Shown here one piece after another: positions 1 through 10,742 of a stretch of 64,000 nucleotides of DNA. Numbering within the stretch: position 1 is the first letter of the stretch; each line of letters opens with the position of its first letter. The stretch is from contig NZ_CP134867.1 of assembly GCF_031954525.1 (NCBI RefSeq), positions 682,001 to 746,000 on the forward strand. Reading direction: 5' to 3'. The position numbers and the translations under genes were made by a program. The notes below the pieces were generated by a model. That model worked only from the letters and a program-made list of their open reading frames with translations. It searched no databases and was not told the origin of the DNA. Source of the stretch: Dyella sp. BiH032. GTDB taxonomy: Bacteria; Pseudomonadota; Gammaproteobacteria; Xanthomonadales; Rhodanobacteraceae.

Positions 1-10
1 TTCAACTTCT

Positions 11-652
11 ATGATTTCTGGCAGCAAGACCTGCATGCTCCTGCTCGGCCTGGCTCTGCCGTGCTGGGTCAGCGCAGCGCCGGCTGAGCGTGATGCCCAG
101 GCGCTGATCGCTTCGCTGGCTCGTCCCGCGCCGGCCCGCACGCCGTTCGCGGAAGCGCGTTTCATGAAGGTGCTGGAGCAGCCGCTGGTCGTGTCCGGCG
201 AGCTGGGCTGGCTGGGTGGCGACAAGCTCGAGCGGCGAGTGGATCGACCGACGAAGGAAGTCTCCACTATCGCCGATGGCGAAGTGACGCAGCAGCGCGA
301 TGGCCGCAAGCCGCGCAGTTTTTCGCTCAAGCGCGCCCCCCAGCTTCAGGTACTGCTGGACAGTTTCGTGGCGTTGCTCGGCGGCGACGCCTCGCGCCTG
401 AGCCAGGCCTTCGAAGTCCGGCACGAAAGCCGTGCCGGCGGTTGGACGCTTACGCTGACACCGCGCGATCCCCGCGTCGCCAAGGCCATTGCCAGCATCG
501 AGATCGATGGGCGCGACAGCGAGCCGCGCTGCATGCGCATGCAGGAAGCCGACGGCGACCTCGCCGTGGATCTCCTGGGCGAGCTGGCAACCCGCATGCC
601 TTCGTCGCCCTCGCGCGAAGCTCTTTCCGCTTTGTGCAAAGGCGACGGCTGA
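11..652 (+). CDS. LolA-like outer-membrane lipoprotein carrier protein of an aryl-polyene locus
   Basis: The 213-residue protein starts MISGSK and has a hydrophobic signal segment (about residues 7-22) ending near SAA, so it is probably periplasmic. The body has the LolA-like pattern of a half-barrel lipoprotein carrier: an early 'FAEARFMKV' strand, then 'VSGELGW', and a later 'TLTLTPRD' strand. LolA-like proteins recur in aryl-polyene (APE) clusters, where they are thought to carry the lipid product or a lipoprotein across the periplasm. An MMPL exporter follows 2 bases after the stop, so the two are probably one operon. Only 10 bases lie upstream in the window, so neither promoter nor ribosome-binding site can be judged; the ATG at 35 is an alternative start. 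The family call is by pattern and context. The housekeeping lolA should lie elsewhere. Confidence 0.7.
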   Translation: MISGSKTCMLLLGLALPCWVSAAPAERDAQALIASLARPAPARTPFAEARFMKVLEQPLVVSGELGWLGGDKLERRVDRPTKEVSTIADGEVTQQRDGRKPRSFSLKRAPQLQVLLDSFVALLGGDASRLSQAFEVRHESRAGGWTLTLTPRDPRVAKAIASIEIDGRDSEPRCMRMQEADGDLAVDLLGELATRMPSSPSREALSALCKGDG

Positions 653-654
653 GC

Positions 655-2982
655 ATGGGGCGCCGGGGCAAGGCCCTATTGCTCCTGGCGTGGCTGGTGA
701 TGCTCGCCGGCCTGGGCGTGCTGGTGTCCCAGCGGCTCAAGGTGAGCGGCGATCTGCGCGATTTCATGCCCACCCCCACGACCTTCGAGCAGCGATTGCT
801 GATGGAACAGGTCGGCGACGGCCCCGGTTCGCGGGTGCTGCTGCTGGCGATCGATGGCGGCGACGACGCCAGTCTGGCGGGGTTGAGTCAGGGCCTCGTC
901 GCGGCGCTGCGCGGCGATCCGCGCTACACGCAGGTACTCAACGGCAGCTTCGACCTGACCGCGCTGGACGAACAACTGCTGCCGTACCGCTATCTGCTGT
1001 CGCCGACGCTCGATACGGAGCATTACGACGAAGCGTTTCTCGCCGACCAGTTGGAACAGCGGCTGGACGATCTTTCATCGCCGGCGGCAACGCTGTTGAA
1101 GGGGCTGCTGCCGCGCGACCCCACGCTGGAAGTGCTCAAGCTCGCCGAACGCTGGACGCCGCCGCGCACGCCGGACGTGCGCGAGGGTGTGTGGTTTTCC
1201 TCGCGCGGCGAAGCCTTGCTGGTGGTGCAGACGCGGGCGGCAGGATTCGACCCCACGGCGCAGGGCGAGGCCGTTGCGGGCATCGAACGGGCCTTCCGCG
1301 GATTGCGGGGCGCCGCCGCCGCGCGGCTGACCGTCAGCGGCCCGGGCTACTTCAGCGTCGTGGTGAGCGAGCAGACCCGGCGCCAGGCCGAATGGATCGG
1401 CAACGTATCCACCGCGGGTTTCATCCTGCTGTTGCTGCTCGCCTACCGCAGCGTCGGTTCCTTATTGCTCTCGGCGCTGCCGATCGCGAGCGCCGCGCTG
1501 GCGGGCATCGCCGCCCTGGTGTTGGTGTTCCCGCAGGTGCACGGCATCACGCTCGCTTTTGGCTTCACGCTGCTCGGTGTGGCGCAGGAGTATCCCATCC
1601 GTGTGCTCAGCCATCGCCGGGCCGGGGAGGATGCGATGGCCAGCGTGCGCGTCCTATGGCCGCTGCTGCTGACTGCGATCGCATCGGCCTGCATTGCGTA
1701 TCTCGCGTTCTACGCGTCGGGCGTCAATGGCTTGCAGCAGCTGGCGGTGTTCACCATCACCGGCCTGCTAGTGGCCGGACTGTGTACGCGTTATCTGTTG
1801 CCGCGTCTGCTCCCGGAACGCATCCGCGATGTCGCGGACATGCCATGGCTGGCGCGCGCCCGTGCTTTCTTCGACCGCCTGCCGCGACCACGCTGGCTGC
1901 CCGCGGCGGTTGCCGTGGCCATCGCCTTGGCGTTGACGCTCGCGCCGGGGGCTTTCTGGCAGAACGACCTCGCGGCGCTCACGCCGCTGCCGCAGGACCT
2001 GCTGCAGCGCGATGCCCGTCTGCGCGAGGCGCTCGGCGCGCCCGACGTGCGTTACCTGCTGGTGCTCCAGGCCGGCGATGCGCAAGGTGTGCTGCGCCTC
2101 TCGGAGCAGCTGGAGTCGAAGGCCGATGCGTTGGTAAGCCGGCATGCCGTAGATGCCGTGGAGTTGCCATCCCGCTTCCTGCCGAGCACGGCGCGCCAGC
2201 TGGCGCGGCAGGGCCAGTTGCCGGATGGCGACAGCCTTCGCGCCGCGCTCGCTCAGACCGCGCAGGGCATGCCGTTTCGCAAGGATCTGTTCGAACCCTT
2301 CGTCGCGGACGTGGAAAAGGCGCGCAGCCTGCCGCCACTGACGCCGGATGTCTTCATGAGAAGCGCGCTGGGCCAGCGCCTGGCGGCCATGCTGGTGCAG
2401 CGCGAAGATCGGTGGCTCGGCCTGGGCACGCTCAGCGGCGTGCATGACGTTGCCGCGCTCCAAGCGTTGGCGAAAGAAAGCGGTGGCACCGTCCGCCTGC
2501 TGGATCTCAAGCAGGCGTCCGAATCCTTGGTGGCCGATTACCGCACGCGGATTCTCCATGCGCTCGTGGCCGCTACGGTGTTGCTGGTGCTCACCATCGT
2601 CTTCGCATTGCGAGGCGTTCGGCGCGCCTGGCACGTGCTCGCACCGATGACGCTGGCCACTTTTCTGGTATTGGCGGTGGAACGTGCCGCAGGTATCGAG
2701 ATATCCCTGTTTCACCTGGTGGCACTGACGCTTGCCGCCGGCCTCGGCCTGCACTATGCGCTGTTCTTCGAGCGCGATACCGGCGATGCCGCCGAGCAGC
2801 GCCGCACCTTGCACGCTACCCTGGTGTGCGTGGCCTCCGCGCTGCTCGTGTTCGGCATGTTTGCCTGGAGCAGCATCCCCGTGCTGCGCGCCATCGGCCT
2901 TACGGTCAGCCTGGGCGTCGCTTTTCATTTCTGCCTTTCCACCCTGATGGCGCCACACGCGAACCATGCTCGAACGGACTGA
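655..2982 (+). CDS. MMPL/RND-family exporter of the aryl-polyene cluster
   Basis: This 775-residue inner-membrane protein has the RND/MMPL plan twice over: one N-terminal helix (residues 4-24), a periplasmic loop, then a bundle of about five helices (roughly residues 245-395), repeated with a helix near 415-430 and a C-terminal bundle (about 625-765). APE and xanthomonadin clusters regularly carry such an exporter, thought to extract the polyene lipid from the inner membrane. The ATG at 655 lies 2 bases past the LolA-like stop and is followed at once by a membrane helix. An upstream in-frame extension would run through the LolA-like gene and is rejected. Its last 17 bases overlap the dehydratase gene. 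Transport by proton motive force is known for the family and inferred here. Confidence 0.85.
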   Translation: MGRRGKALLLLAWLVMLAGLGVLVSQRLKVSGDLRDFMPTPTTFEQRLLMEQVGDGPGSRVLLLAIDGGDDASLAGLSQGLVAALRGDPRYTQVLNGSFDLTALDEQLLPYRYLLSPTLDTEHYDEAFLADQLEQRLDDLSSPAATLLKGLLPRDPTLEVLKLAERWTPPRTPDVREGVWFSSRGEALLVVQTRAAGFDPTAQGEAVAGIERAFRGLRGAAAARLTVSGPGYFSVVVSEQTRRQAEWIGNVSTAGFILLLLLAYRSVGSLLLSALPIASAALAGIAALVLVFPQVHGITLAFGFTLLGVAQEYPIRVLSHRRAGEDAMASVRVLWPLLLTAIASACIAYLAFYASGVNGLQQLAVFTITGLLVAGLCTRYLLPRLLPERIRDVADMPWLARARAFFDRLPRPRWLPAAVAVAIALALTLAPGAFWQNDLAALTPLPQDLLQRDARLREALGAPDVRYLLVLQAGDAQGVLRLSEQLESKADALVSRHAVDAVELPSRFLPSTARQLARQGQLPDGDSLRAALAQTAQGMPFRKDLFEPFVADVEKARSLPPLTPDVFMRSALGQRLAAMLVQREDRWLGLGTLSGVHDVAALQALAKESGGTVRLLDLKQASESLVADYRTRILHALVAATVLLVLTIVFALRGVRRAWHVLAPMTLATFLVLAVERAAGIEISLFHLVALTLAAGLGLHYALFFERDTGDAAEQRRTLHATLVCVASALLVFGMFAWSSIPVLRAIGLTVSLGVAFHFCLSTLMAPHANHARTD

Positions 2983-3400
2983 CTGGGCCCACCTGATTCC
3001 CCATGCGGGCGGCATGTGCCTGCTCGACACCGTGCTCGCATGGGATGCCACGCACATCCACGCGATCAGCGACAGTCACGCGGATGAGGCGCATCCGCTA
3101 CGTTCGCCGCAAGGTCTTCATGCGGTTCACCTGTCCGAATACGGTGCGCAGGCGATGGCCGTGCACGGCGCGCTGGCTGCGCGGGCGCGGGGCGACGAGG
3201 GCGTGCGCCAGGGGCGCCTGGTGAGCCTGCGCGACGTCATGCTGGCCGTCACCTACGTCGACGCTCGCGGCGGCTGTCTGGACGTCCATGCGGAGCAGTT
3301 GTTCGCCGACGAGGGCGGCGCGCAGTATGCGTTCCGTGTGGTGCAAGCCGGGCGCGAGCTGGCGAGCGGTCGCGCCGCAGTGATCTACGTCGCCGGCTGA
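2966..3400 (+). CDS. Hotdog-fold 3-hydroxyacyl-ACP dehydratase (ApeP/ApeI type)
   Basis: The 144-residue protein opens with the pattern 'LIPHAGGMCLLD', characteristic of the small FabZ-like dehydratases in aryl-polyene clusters; the His at residue 13 is the expected catalytic histidine. It would remove water from 3-hydroxyacyl-ACP intermediates as the conjugated polyene chain grows. The start overlaps the exporter gene by 17 bases, implying translational coupling. The stop codon faces the stop of the minus-strand glycosyltransferase with only 4 bases between them. Two dehydratases usually work together in APE synthesis; the partner is not in this window. Confidence 0.85.
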   Translation: MLERTDWAHLIPHAGGMCLLDTVLAWDATHIHAISDSHADEAHPLRSPQGLHAVHLSEYGAQAMAVHGALAARARGDEGVRQGRLVSLRDVMLAVTYVDARGGCLDVHAEQLFADEGGAQYAFRVVQAGRELASGRAAVIYVAG

Positions 3401-3404
3401 GTTT

Positions 3405-4166
3405 TCAGGCCGGCGCGGCGGTGTCGAACACGATGGGGCGGCTGGCGCGGGAACGCCGGTAGCTGGTCCAGACATCGCCGTAATGCACCACGCGGCCGAC
3501 GGTATAGGTGGTGATGCGCACCACGTCGCGCACGGGGTTGAAATGGCTGAGGCGGAACTCGCCCTGGTAGCGCGACGCGATCGGCACCGACGCCACCCCA
3601 AGCCCTTTCTCGCGCGACGCGGCGATGAGGATGGCGGCCTCGAACACGAAGTTTTCCGCCGGCAGGTCCACCAGGTCCAAGGCCGCGCGCGGATACCAGC
3701 GCTGTCCGCTCTGCGTATCCGCTACCGGCTGCGCACAGGCCCAGGAGATACCCCAGTCGGCGAATGCGTTGGCGAAGCGCCGCGCCTTGGGCTGCTGTGC
3801 CTTGTCGATCAGCCGGGCGCCGATGACGATGTGGTTCGGGTAGCGCTGCGCGGCGGCCACGATGCGCGGCACGTCGCTGGCCAGATGCTGCCCATCGCCG
3901 TCCATGGTGACGACAGCGTCGAAGCCCTGGCGCAGCGCCTCGCGAAAACCGGTGCGCAATGCTTCGCCCTTGCCCTTGCGCTCCGTGTGGCGCAGCAGGG
4001 TGACCGGCAGCTCGGCGACGATCGCCGGAGTGCGGTCGTCGGAGCCGTCGTCGACGACGATGACGGGCGCGCCCAGCGCGACCACCGAGCCGACGACATC
4101 CTTGATGGCCGCCTCTTCATTGAGGCAGGGAATGAGCACGCACCAGCGTGTGGCCGGGGAATTCAA
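3405..4166 (-). CDS. GT2 family glycosyltransferase (DPM1-like) of the aryl-polyene locus
   Basis: The 253-residue protein shows a GT-A fold: 'VLIPCLNEE' near the N-terminus, 'VIVVDDGSDD', and 'VVTMDGDGQH' with the metal-binding DxD-like motif. GT2 enzymes of this dolichyl-phosphate-mannose-synthase-like branch are found in APE clusters and are presumed to glycosylate the lipid product. The likely start is TTG at 4166-4164: it overlaps the upstream stop as TTGA, has a GGGAG ribosome-binding site about 9 bases upstream, and puts the first beta strand at residue 10. The much longer open frame reaching 4577 lies inside the chain-length-factor gene and is not real. No C-terminal membrane helices are evident. 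Confidence 0.85.
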   Translation of the reverse strand: MNSPATRWCVLIPCLNEEAAIKDVVGSVVALGAPVIVVDDGSDDRTPAIVAELPVTLLRHTERKGKGEALRTGFREALRQGFDAVVTMDGDGQHLASDVPRIVAAAQRYPNHIVIGARLIDKAQQPKARRFANAFADWGISWACAQPVADTQSGQRWYPRAALDLVDLPAENFVFEAAILIAASREKGLGVASVPIASRYQGEFRLSHFNPVRDVVRITTYTVGRVVHYGDVWTSYRRSRASRPIVFDTAAPA

Positions 4167-4960
4167 GCGAGGTTCTCCCTTTCGATATGCAGGCCCAGCG
4201 TTCCGGCTGCGGCGATGTGGCAATGACGGCCGTGACCGGCCAGAAGGCTGAGCAGCGGCAGGGCTGCGGCGGCGGTTGCGTTCGCTTCCAGCCACGCCGG
4301 AGGCAGTATCGGCGGCGGTGAGGCGGTGGCCGCGTCTCGCGAGACTTGCAGTGCGAGGGTGGCGACCGTGCGCGGGGAAACGTCCGGTGACAGCACCAGG
4401 GCGCAGCCGAACGCTTGTGTGCTGTGGGTCACGTCGCCCAGCGGGCCGGTGCCGGCGACATCCGCGCAGACGAAGAGCACGGGCTGGCTGTCGGCGAGCA
4501 CCTGCATCGCGGATTCCAGCAGTCCGGCACCCAGGGTGTCGCGGTAGGCGCAGACGGCGGACGAAGGCGCGTGACATCCCGTGGCAATGGTCCAGTAGCC
4601 GGCCGGTGCGTTGTGCACGGAGTTGTGGAAGCGGGTCGGCGACAGCTCAGTCGGCGCGCGTGCGAGTGTTTCGCACATGTAGTCGGTGATGGTCTGGTCG
4701 CCGAAAGCCGAGCCGAAGACGCAGGCCAGCCCGCCGGCGTCGCGGCCGCTCATCGCCACTGCCTGGCCCGCCACCTCGACGGCCAGCAGCACGCTCTCGG
4801 GCGCCCGGCGGCGCTCGGTGGCCGGAAGCGTGGCGGCGGGTGGTTTCGCGCCAGGGACGGCCGCCGGCGTGCCGGCAAGCCATGTGTGCAGGGCGGGGAA
4901 GTCGGCCAGCTGCGGCGACCACAGGCCGATGCCTTCCACGTGAATCCGCAGGCCACTCAT
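4163..4960 (-). CDS. Ketosynthase N-terminal-like protein (chain-length-factor type, ApeC-like)
   Basis: This 265-residue protein matches only the N-terminal half of beta-ketoacyl synthases ('AFGDQTITDYMCET', 'RFHNSVHNAPAGYW'). It has no HGT or GH catalytic motifs in the second half. Such half-length partners (Pfam Ketoacyl-synt_2 type) pair with the full ketosynthase in aryl-polyene systems and probably shape chain length rather than catalyse condensation. The gene overlaps the ketosynthase by 4 bases (ATGA) and the glycosyltransferase by 3-4 bases, forming a tightly coupled three-gene operon. The chain-length role is known for the family and inferred here. Confidence 0.8.
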   Translation of the reverse strand: MSGLRIHVEGIGLWSPQLADFPALHTWLAGTPAAVPGAKPPAATLPATERRRAPESVLLAVEVAGQAVAMSGRDAGGLACVFGSAFGDQTITDYMCETLARAPTELSPTRFHNSVHNAPAGYWTIATGCHAPSSAVCAYRDTLGAGLLESAMQVLADSQPVLFVCADVAGTGPLGDVTHSTQAFGCALVLSPDVSPRTVATLALQVSRDAATASPPPILPPAWLEANATAAAALPLLSLLAGHGRHCHIAAAGTLGLHIERENLA

Positions 4961-6153
4961 GCCGCCGCCTCGCCGAACGCGAGGCAGGCATTGTTGCCGC
5001 CGAAGCCGAAAGAGTTGCTCAAGGCGATGTGCACGTCGCGGCGTTCGTTGTGCCAGGCGAACTGCGGGCCGCAGACCGGATCAGGTTGGTCTCCACCGAG
5101 GTTGCCCGGCACCAGCCCATGCTCGATCGCCAGGAGCGCGAAGGCCGCTTCGACGATGCCTGCGGCACCCAGCGTATGGCCGGTGTATCCCTTGGTGGAA
5201 CTGGCGCGCGTGCGGGCGGGAAAGACGCGCCCGATCAGCGTCGCTTCGACCTCGTCGTTCTTCAGGCTGGCCGTGCCATGGAGGTTGATGTAGTCCACCT
5301 GGTCCGCGTCCAGGCCGGCGCGCTGCAGCGCATCGCGCAGCGCCATGTCCGCGCCGAGGCCCTCCGGATGGGGAGTGGACATGTGGTGCGCGTCGCTGGA
5401 TTCGCCGTAGCCCAGCAGGCGAGGTACCGCAGGCGCCGCCTCCACGCGTTCCAGCAGCGCAAAGCCGGCCGCCTCGCCGAGCGAGAGTCCCCGTCGCGTC
5501 CGGTCGAACGGACGGCAGGGTTCCGGCGATACCAGTTCTAGCGAGTTGAAGCCGAACAGTACGCTGCCGCACAACGTGTCCACGCCGCCGACTACCGCCG
5601 CATCGGCGACGCCGAGGCGGATCATGCGTTCGGCGCAGGCGAACACCTTGGCGCTCGACGAACAGGCCGTCGACACGGTCAGCGCCGGGCCGTGCAGGTC
5701 CAGCGCTTCGGCCACGAAAGCGGTCAGCGAATGCGGCATGTGCACGCCGGGGCGGGCGAGGTCAGCCGGGAACCGGCCATCCTCCAGCCGCCGATAGGCT
5801 TCCTCGGTGGCGCCGATGCTCGCGGTGGAGGTGCCCAGCACGAGGGCGACGCGGTCCGCGCCGTACCGGTGGATGGCTTCCCGTACGCGGTCGACGAAAG
5901 CGTCCTGATTCAGGCCCAGCCAGGCGAGGCGGTTGTTGCGGCATTCCCAGGATGCGAGGTGGGCGGGCAGCGGGGAGTCCTCGACGCCGGGCACGCGCCC
6001 GATCCAGCAGGCGAGGGGCGCATCGCCGAAATCGTTCGGACGCAGGCCGCTGCGCGCCGACTCGACCGCGCGCAGGTGATCGCCGAGGCCCCGGCCCAGT
6101 GCGGAAGTGGCGGTATAGGCGCGGACGGCGAGAGGTGAGATGGGTTCTGGCAT
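4957..6153 (-). CDS. Beta-ketoacyl-ACP synthase (FabF-like, ApeO type)
   Basis: The 398-residue condensing enzyme has the complete thiolase-fold triad: Cys164 in 'STACSSSAK', His292 in 'NLHGTAS' and His326 in 'GYTGHTLGAAG'. It would perform the decarboxylative Claisen condensations that extend the polyene chain with malonyl-ACP. It is first in a minus-strand operon with the chain-length-factor-like protein and the glycosyltransferase. The start ATG at 6153 is followed by a normal KS N-terminus. Its length matches FabF-like enzymes. The promoter must lie in the 131-bp gap before the divergent YdcF-like gene. Fatty-acid FabF is the alternative, but the neighbours favour aryl-polyene synthesis. 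Confidence 0.88.
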   Translation of the reverse strand: MPEPISPLAVRAYTATSALGRGLGDHLRAVESARSGLRPNDFGDAPLACWIGRVPGVEDSPLPAHLASWECRNNRLAWLGLNQDAFVDRVREAIHRYGADRVALVLGTSTASIGATEEAYRRLEDGRFPADLARPGVHMPHSLTAFVAEALDLHGPALTVSTACSSSAKVFACAERMIRLGVADAAVVGGVDTLCGSVLFGFNSLELVSPEPCRPFDRTRRGLSLGEAAGFALLERVEAAPAVPRLLGYGESSDAHHMSTPHPEGLGADMALRDALQRAGLDADQVDYINLHGTASLKNDEVEATLIGRVFPARTRASSTKGYTGHTLGAAGIVEAAFALLAIEHGLVPGNLGGDQPDPVCGPQFAWHNERRDVHIALSNSFGFGGNNACLAFGEAAA

Positions 6154-6284
6154 CGCGGGAGACTAGCGAGCGGCCGCAGGCTATGCCCAGTGCGGCCGTT
6201 CCGGGTGTTCATGTTCCATCCTTTTTAGTGCATTGCGGCTTTCACAAGCCTTGCCCACACTGCGCTTCTTTGCCGGATCCCACC

Positions 6285-7978
<1,694 letters not shown>

Positions 7979-7985
7979 CCGGAGC

Positions 7986-8004
7986 GGGCGGCCCGGCGCC
8001 GCCC
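7986..8004. terminator. Hairpin between convergent hemF and the repeat-protein gene
   Basis: GGGCGGC and GCCGCCC arms flank a CCGGC loop just past the hemF stop. There is no T tract, so this is at most a weak or bidirectional terminator. Confidence 0.4.
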
Positions 8005-8017
8005 TGTCGCGCCGGCG

Positions 8018-8680
8018 TCAGTCGTCCGAAGACGGCATGTCGCCGCTGAACTTCGTCGGCGTGGCGCCCTTGACCGGGCCGATCTGCGCACTGTCGCTGA
8101 CCTGCAGGATCACCTCGCGGCGGAATTCCAGCGTGCCCTGCACGATGGCATGGGGGCCGATCACCACGCGCGGGCGGCGGTTGTTGTTGTTGAACCAGCC
8201 GCCGGGCTTCTCCACCAGGATGCCGCCTTCGACGCGCGAGTTGTCGCCGACGATGATGTCCCCGTTGACCGTAGAGATGCCCTTGCCGACATGGGCGGCA
8301 TCCAGGTGGATGCCGCCGTTGACGTTGGCCGCCTTGCCGGCGACGTCCGCGCCCTTGCCGAGGCGGATCGCGCCGTTGGTGGTGCCGACGTTGCCGCTTA
8401 CCTTCGCGCCCGGGCCGAGGGAGGCGGAGCCGTTGACCGTGCTGATCTCGGTGGCCTGCGCCTGCGTACCAAGTTCCACCGAGCCGTTCACGGTGCTTGC
8501 CTTCTGCACCACGGCGTGGTCGCCCACGTGCACCGAGCCGTTCACCGTGCTGACGTCGCCAGCCTGCTGTCCGGTCTCGACGCGCACTGCGCCGTTGATC
8601 TTGTCGACGTCGTTGTCGCGCGCCTGGGAGGTCAGCGGCAGAGCCAGGACGAGGGCTAGGGCGAGCAGGGTGCGGCGCAT
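8018..8680 (-). CDS. Exported protein with seven 18-residue NG repeats (beta-solenoid-like), function unknown
   Basis: The 220-residue product has a clean signal peptide (residues 1-20, ending SQA). Residues about 25-145 hold seven tandem repeats of the type S-T-V-N-G-S-V-x-L-G, with the Asn of each NG at residues 29, 47, 65, 83, 102, 121 and 139, so the period is 18-19. This regular hydrophobic pattern suggests a right-handed beta-helix like bactofilins or polymer-forming proteins, but placed outside the cytoplasm. A C-terminal part (about 160-200, '[15 protein letters not shown]') looks like one more, less regular, solenoid section. The Asp/Ser-rich tail ends SSDD. The gene is divergent from gpmA across 140 bases. 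I do not recognise a named family or a catalytic motif. Confidence 0.8.
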   Translation of the reverse strand: MRRTLLALALVLALPLTSQARDNDVDKINGAVRVETGQQAGDVSTVNGSVHVGDHAVVQKASTVNGSVELGTQAQATEISTVNGSASLGPGAKVSGNVGTTNGAIRLGKGADVAGKAANVNGGIHLDAAHVGKGISTVNGDIIVGDNSRVEGGILVEKPGGWFNNNNRRPRVVIGPHAIVQGTLEFRREVILQVSDSAQIGPVKGATPTKFSGDMPSSDD

Positions 8681-8820
8681 GGCGGAACTCCTTGTTGAAT
8701 GTTCTCCGTAGGATGCTCCAGGCGGGGCCTGGGTTTAGCATGACCTTCGACAGGGGCGGATTTGACGGGCACCGGGCCGCGCTTCACCATGCCGGTCTTT
8801 CCCCGCAGCCTACGAACGCC

Positions 8821-9564
8821 ATGCACAAGCTCGTACTGATCCGCCACGGCCAATCCCAGTGGAACCTCGACAACCGCTTCAGCGGCTGGGCCGACGTCGA
8901 CCTCACCGCACAGGGCATGGAAGAGGCCCGGGAGGCGGGGCGGCTGCTGAAGGAAGCCGGCTACCATTTCGATGTGGCGCATACCTCGGTGCTCAAGCGT
9001 GCCGTGCGCACGCTGTGGGGCGTGCAGGACGAGATGGGCCTGATGTGGATTCCGGTGGTCACCGACTGGCGCCTCAACGAGCGCCACTACGGCGCGCTCA
9101 CCGGCTTGAACAAGGCGGAGACCGCGGCGAAGTTCGGCGAGGACCAGGTGAAGGTCTGGCGCCGCAGCTACGACATTCCCCCGCCGGCGCTGGATCGCGC
9201 GGCGAACGAGTCGGTCAGCGACCCGCGTTATGCGCTGCTCGATCCGAGCCTGATCCCGGACACCGAATGCCTGAAGGACACCGTCGCCCGCGTGCTGCCG
9301 TACTGGCATGACGTGCTGGCGCCGGCGATCCGCTCCGGGCAGCGCGTGGTCGTGGCGGCGCACGGTAATTCGTTGCGTGCGCTGGTGAAGTATCTCGACG
9401 GTATTTCCGACGAGGACATCGTCGAACTCAACATCCCCAATGGCGTGCCGCTGGTGTACGAGTTCGACGAGAACCTCAAGCCGCTGCGCCACTACTACCT
9501 GGGCGACGCCGATGCCATCGCGGCAAAGATGGCCGCCGTGGCCAACCAGGGCAAGGCCAAGTAA
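8821..9564 (+). CDS. gpmA: 2,3-bisphosphoglycerate-dependent phosphoglycerate mutase
   Basis: The 247-residue glycolytic enzyme carries the histidine phosphatase motif '[10 protein letters not shown]' at residues 6-15, '[12 protein letters not shown]', and the second active-site histidine in '[12 protein letters not shown]'. It interconverts 3- and 2-phosphoglycerate in the cytoplasm through a phosphohistidine. Length and motifs are those of GpmA, not of the metal-dependent GpmI. The ATG at 8821 starts exactly at the usual [10 protein letters not shown] terminus. Transcription is from the region shared with the divergent repeat-protein gene. Confidence 0.97.
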   Translation: MHKLVLIRHGQSQWNLDNRFSGWADVDLTAQGMEEAREAGRLLKEAGYHFDVAHTSVLKRAVRTLWGVQDEMGLMWIPVVTDWRLNERHYGALTGLNKAETAAKFGEDQVKVWRRSYDIPPPALDRAANESVSDPRYALLDPSLIPDTECLKDTVARVLPYWHDVLAPAIRSGQRVVVAAHGNSLRALVKYLDGISDEDIVELNIPNGVPLVYEFDENLKPLRHYYLGDADAIAAKMAAVANQGKAK

Positions 9565-9576
9565 GGACGCTGCGAT

Positions 9577-9598
9577 GCGGGTGACACGCGTCACCCGC
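9577..9598 (+). terminator. Perfect hairpin downstream of gpmA
   Basis: GCGGGTGAC - ACGC - GTCACCCGC is a perfect 9-bp stem with a 4-base loop 13 bases past the gpmA stop. It lacks a T tract. It may be a terminator, or an operator for the DUF1453 gene that starts about 80 bases on. Confidence 0.45.
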
Positions 9599-9678
9599 GA
9601 TGGCTGCGCGGCGTCAGTCGCCGTGTAGCCAGCCGGACGCTAGGCTCTGCTTCCATCCTCCACGAGCGAGTGCCGCCG

Positions 9679-10212
9679 ATGGCTCCGAACATGATTCCTG
9701 CGCTGATGGTCCCGCTGGCGGCCTTCGCCATCTACCGGCGCGTGCGCGGCAACTTCGGGCCACAGCCGATCCGGCGCAAGCGGATGATTGCGCGCATCGC
9801 CATCCTCGCCGTCGTCACCGTGCTGTTCGCCCTGACGGGCCTGCACAATCCCATGCTGCTGGCCGGTTTCGCGGGAGGCGTCGCCGGCGGCGTGGTCCTG
9901 GGGCTGGTCGGCTTGAGCCTGACGGCATTCGGGCAGAACGAGCGCGGCGCGGATGTCTACATTCCGAACCCCTGGATCGGCGCCGCGCTTACCGTACTGC
10001 TGGTCGGCCGCCTGGCATGGCGCTTCGTGGAAGTGATGCCCCAGATCAAGGATCCGGCTCTCACCGCCGGCCACGCGCCGGCGATGGGCAGCCCGCTCAC
10101 CCTGGCGGTGTTCGGGCTGATGGTGGGGTATTACGTGGCGTATTACGCCGGGCTGCTGATCCACCACCGGCGCTTCCAGCGGGAACGGGGCCTGCCGGCC
10201 GCCGAGGATTGA
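9679..10212 (+). CDS. CcdC-like DUF1453 integral membrane protein
   Basis: The 177-residue protein has about four to five hydrophobic helices (near residues 3-17, 38-57, 60-85, 102-120 and 138-160). A basic stretch after the first helix (RRVRGNFGPQPIRRKR) matches the pattern of CcdC/DUF1453 membrane proteins common in Xanthomonadales. No catalytic residues stand out and the function is unknown. The ATG at 9679 has a GAGCGAG ribosome-binding site about 8 bases upstream; a GTG at 9670 is possible. The stop abuts the stop of the minus-strand P-II gene with no gap. Confidence 0.7.
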   Translation: MAPNMIPALMVPLAAFAIYRRVRGNFGPQPIRRKRMIARIAILAVVTVLFALTGLHNPMLLAGFAGGVAGGVVLGLVGLSLTAFGQNERGADVYIPNPWIGAALTVLLVGRLAWRFVEVMPQIKDPALTAGHAPAMGSPLTLAVFGLMVGYYVAYYAGLLIHHRRFQRERGLPAAED

Positions 10213-10707
<495 letters not shown>

Positions 10708-10742
10708 CTAGACTTCATCCTGACGAGTTCGAGGTGCTGTCC

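Noticed and set aside
489..2447. 652-codon plus-strand frame overlapping the MMPL gene
   Set aside because: It is Arg/Ala/Gly-rich without helices, and the MMPL frame explains the region.
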